A DNA stretch of 7,485 nt, from contig JAJQIQ010000158.1 in NCBI GenBank assembly GCA_021199135.1, positions 3,523 through 11,007 on the forward strand, in the 5' to 3' direction. Made by a program: the position numbers and the translations under genes. A model generated the notes under the pieces. That model was not told where the DNA came from, made no database searches, and saw only the letters and a program-made list of their open reading frames with translations. Source of the DNA: Clostridiales bacterium (GTDB lineage: Bacteria; Bacillota; Clostridia; Lachnospirales; Lachnospiraceae). Every line of letters starts with the position of its first letter. The stretch's first letter is position 1. Below, in pieces: positions 5,841-7,485 of the stretch.

Positions 5841-6706
5841 TTATCGTGACTGGAATGTCGGGCGCGGGCAAGAGCACCGCGATGAAGATGATGGAGGACA
5901 TGGGATTTTTCTGCATCGACAACCTCCCGATTCCCCTGCTCGACAAGCTGGTCGACCTGACGGCGAACTTCTCGACGAACATGCAGAAGATCGCGCTCGG
6001 GATCGACGCCCGGAGCGGCGAGGACCTCGACGGGATACAGGGGATGCTCGATGTCTTGAAGAAAAAGGAAGTATTATATAAAATCCTATTTCTCGACGCG
6101 GAGGACGGCGTGCTCGTGAAGCGATACAAGGAGACGCGCCGCAGTCACCCGCTCGCGCAGGGGGAGCGCGTCGACAAGGGAATAGAGATGGAGCGCGAGC
6201 GGCTCACCTATTTAAAGGAGCAGGCGGATTACATAATCGACACTAGCCGGTTGCTGACGCGCGAGCTCAGGGCAGAGCTCGAGAGGATTTTCGTAAAGGA
6301 CGAGGACTATCAAAATCTTTACGTGACGATACTCTCCTTCGGATTTAAATATGGGATCCCGGCGGACTCCGACATCGTCATGGACGTGCGCTTTTTGCCG
6401 AACCCGTTTTATATAGAAGAACTCCGCCCGCTGACCGGAAACGACGAGGAGATTCAGCAGTTCGTGATGAAATACCCGGAGGCGGAGGAGTTTCTGGACA
6501 GGCTCGTCGGGCTTGTGAATTTTTTGATTCCGCACTACATCTCCGAGGGAAAAAATCAGCTCGTGATCTCGATCGGTTGCACCGGAGGCAAGCACCGCTC
6601 GGTGACGCTCGCAAACGAGCTCTACAGGCGGCTCGACGGCAACGCGGAGTACGGCCTCAAGATCGAGCACCGCGACATCGGCAAGGATGCTTTAAGGGGC
6701 AAGTAG
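5831..6706 (+). CDS. rapZ: RNase adapter / nucleotide-binding protein RapZ (YvcJ family)
   Basis: RapZ/YvcJ proteins bind and hydrolyse ATP or GTP. In E. coli RapZ senses glucosamine-6-phosphate and guides RNase E to the GlmZ small RNA. In Firmicutes that RNA is not known and the role is less clear (competence effects in Bacillus), so the molecular target here is unknown. The 291-residue length is typical. Seen in order are the Walker A loop GMSGAGKS (8-15), CIDNLP (28-33), DARSGEDL (59-66), a Walker B-like ILFLDA (85-90), ETRRSHPL (101-108), SFGFKYGIPADSDIVMDVRF (169-188), LRPLTG (198-203) and the C-terminal IGCTGGKHRSV (248-258) followed by HRDIGK. Both domains are complete. GGGAGG at 5821-5826 precedes ATG 5831 by only four bases, and the start lies inside murB, indicating translational coupling. 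It ends one base before whiA. Confidence 0.96.
   Translation: MRLVIVTGMSGAGKSTAMKMMEDMGFFCIDNLPIPLLDKLVDLTANFSTNMQKIALGIDARSGEDLDGIQGMLDVLKKKEVLYKILFLDAEDGVLVKRYKETRRSHPLAQGERVDKGIEMERERLTYLKEQADYIIDTSRLLTRELRAELERIFVKDEDYQNLYVTILSFGFKYGIPADSDIVMDVRFLPNPFYIEELRPLTGNDEEIQQFVMKYPEAEEFLDRLVGLVNFLIPHYISEGKNQLVISIGCTGGKHRSVTLANELYRRLDGNAEYGLKIEHRDIGKDALRGK
6694..6699 (+). promoter_or_regulatory. Ribosome binding site for whiA
   Basis: AAGGGG near the end of rapZ lies eight bases before ATG 6708 and supports that start, which yields the family N-terminus MSFSSNVKKEL. Confidence 0.65.
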
Positions 6707-6707
6707 A

Positions 6708-7485
6708 ATGTCATTTTCCTCTAACGTGAAAAAAGAGCTCGTGAGTCAGTGCGGCAAGAGCAGGCACTGCCAGATCGCGGAGCTTGCGGGATTGTTTTTC
6801 ATGGTCGGGCATATGCGGGATGGCCGCCCGGTGATGGACACGGACAACGCGCTCGTCCTCGAAAAATATGCGGTGCTGATGAAAAAAGCTTTCGGGATAA
6901 ATGCTGAGGAAACGCTTTCGGACGAGGAGCTGTCGAAGTTTTCGCAGGCGCTGAGGCTCGAGAGCGCCGACGGAGGGGAGAGGCTTCCGGCTGACGGGCT
7001 CATATTGCAGCAGGAGTGCTGCAGGCGGGCATACATCCGCGGGGCGTTCGTCGCCTCGGGGACGGTCAGCGACCCGAACAAGTCCTACCACTTCGAGATA
7101 GCCTGCCGCACACAGGAGCAGGCCGGGCAGTTGCGCGAGCTGATGCAGGGCTTCGGCTTTGACGCAAAGACGGTCCTAAGACGGCATCACTTTGTCGTGT
7201 ACTTGAAAGAGGGGGAGCAGATCGTAGACATACTTAGCGTCATGGGCGCCTATGTCTCGCTGATGGATCTCGAGAACGTGCGGATACTCCGGGAGATGCG
7301 CGGCGCGGTAAACCGCAAGGTAAACTGCGAGACGGCCAACATCAACAAGACCGTGAGCGCGGCGGTCGCGCAGATCGAGGACATACATGTGATTGAGGAG
7401 ACAATCGGCCTTGACGCGCTGCCGGAGCCGCTGCAGGAGATGGCGCAGGCGAGGCTTTCATACCCGGAGGCGACGCTTGCGGAGC
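6708..7485 (+). CDS. whiA: DNA-binding protein WhiA, N-terminal 259 residues (3' end outside window)
   Basis: WhiA is a conserved Gram-positive DNA-binding protein with a degenerate LAGLIDADG homing-endonuclease fold and a C-terminal helix-turn-helix. It regulates sporulation division genes in Streptomyces and influences division and chromosome segregation in Bacillus. The frame stays open to the window end. Recognised segments are MSFSSNVKKEL (1-11), RHCQIAELAG (19-28), CCRRAYIRGAFVASG (104-118), SDPNKSYHFEIAC (121-133), EGEQIVDILSVMGAY (168-182), LENVRILREMRGAVNR (188-203) and VNCETANINKTVSAAVAQIE (205-224). It stops at the beginning of the helix-turn-helix, so about 55-60 residues should be missing. 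The stretch before the CC motif looks about 18 residues shorter than recalled Bacillus WhiA and lacks the usual basic beta-hairpin (VRR/K...LKK...Y.V). One base separates rapZ and whiA, leaving no space for yvcK. Confidence 0.95.
   Translation, partial: MSFSSNVKKELVSQCGKSRHCQIAELAGLFFMVGHMRDGRPVMDTDNALVLEKYAVLMKKAFGINAEETLSDEELSKFSQALRLESADGGERLPADGLILQQECCRRAYIRGAFVASGTVSDPNKSYHFEIACRTQEQAGQLRELMQGFGFDAKTVLRRHHFVVYLKEGEQIVDILSVMGAYVSLMDLENVRILREMRGAVNRKVNCETANINKTVSAAVAQIEDIHVIEETIGLDALPEPLQEMAQARLSYPEATLAE

Overview
The window is a tightly packed stretch of bacterial chromosome with every gene on the + strand. The gene set is the 3' end of ftsH, then uvrC, hprK, an M18 aminopeptidase gene, murB, rapZ and the 5' part of whiA. 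HprK together with RapZ and WhiA points to a Gram-positive of the Firmicutes. The UvrC tail ([45 protein letters not shown]) looks most like Clostridia, probably Lachnospiraceae. The DNA is GC-rich for that group, with strong G/C bias at third codon positions. The family-level call rests on recalled sequence similarity, not on a search.

Layout: 1-377 is the end of an FtsH-like protease with a very acidic tail. uvrC starts two bases later (380-2269). hprK (2307-3278) follows after 37 bases. A good extended -10 promoter candidate overlaps the end of uvrC, so hprK may start its own transcript. The only sizeable gap, 3279-3477 (199 bases), is not empty. It holds three successive strong hairpins enclosed by an 8-bp perfect inverted repeat whose left arm runs through the hprK stop codon. 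This gives a 168-base structured element just ahead of the aminopeptidase gene (3478-4908). murB (4911-5840, TTG start), rapZ (5831-6706, overlapping murB by 10 bases) and whiA (6708 onward, cut by the window end) follow with essentially no spacing.

The genes join quality control and repair (FtsH, UvrC) to a module for carbon regulation, the cell wall and division. HprK controls HPr phosphorylation, MurB makes UDP-MurNAc, RapZ is a nucleotide-binding regulator linked in other bacteria to amino-sugar supply, and WhiA is a DNA-binding protein linked to division. In many Firmicutes yvcK/glmR sits between rapZ and whiA; here there is no room for it.

Most of the window is ordinary conserved core genome. 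The parts that deserve a second look are the structured intergenic element at 3274-3441, a WhiA amino-terminal domain that appears about 18 residues short, and the aminopeptidase gene placed between hprK and murB right after the structured element.
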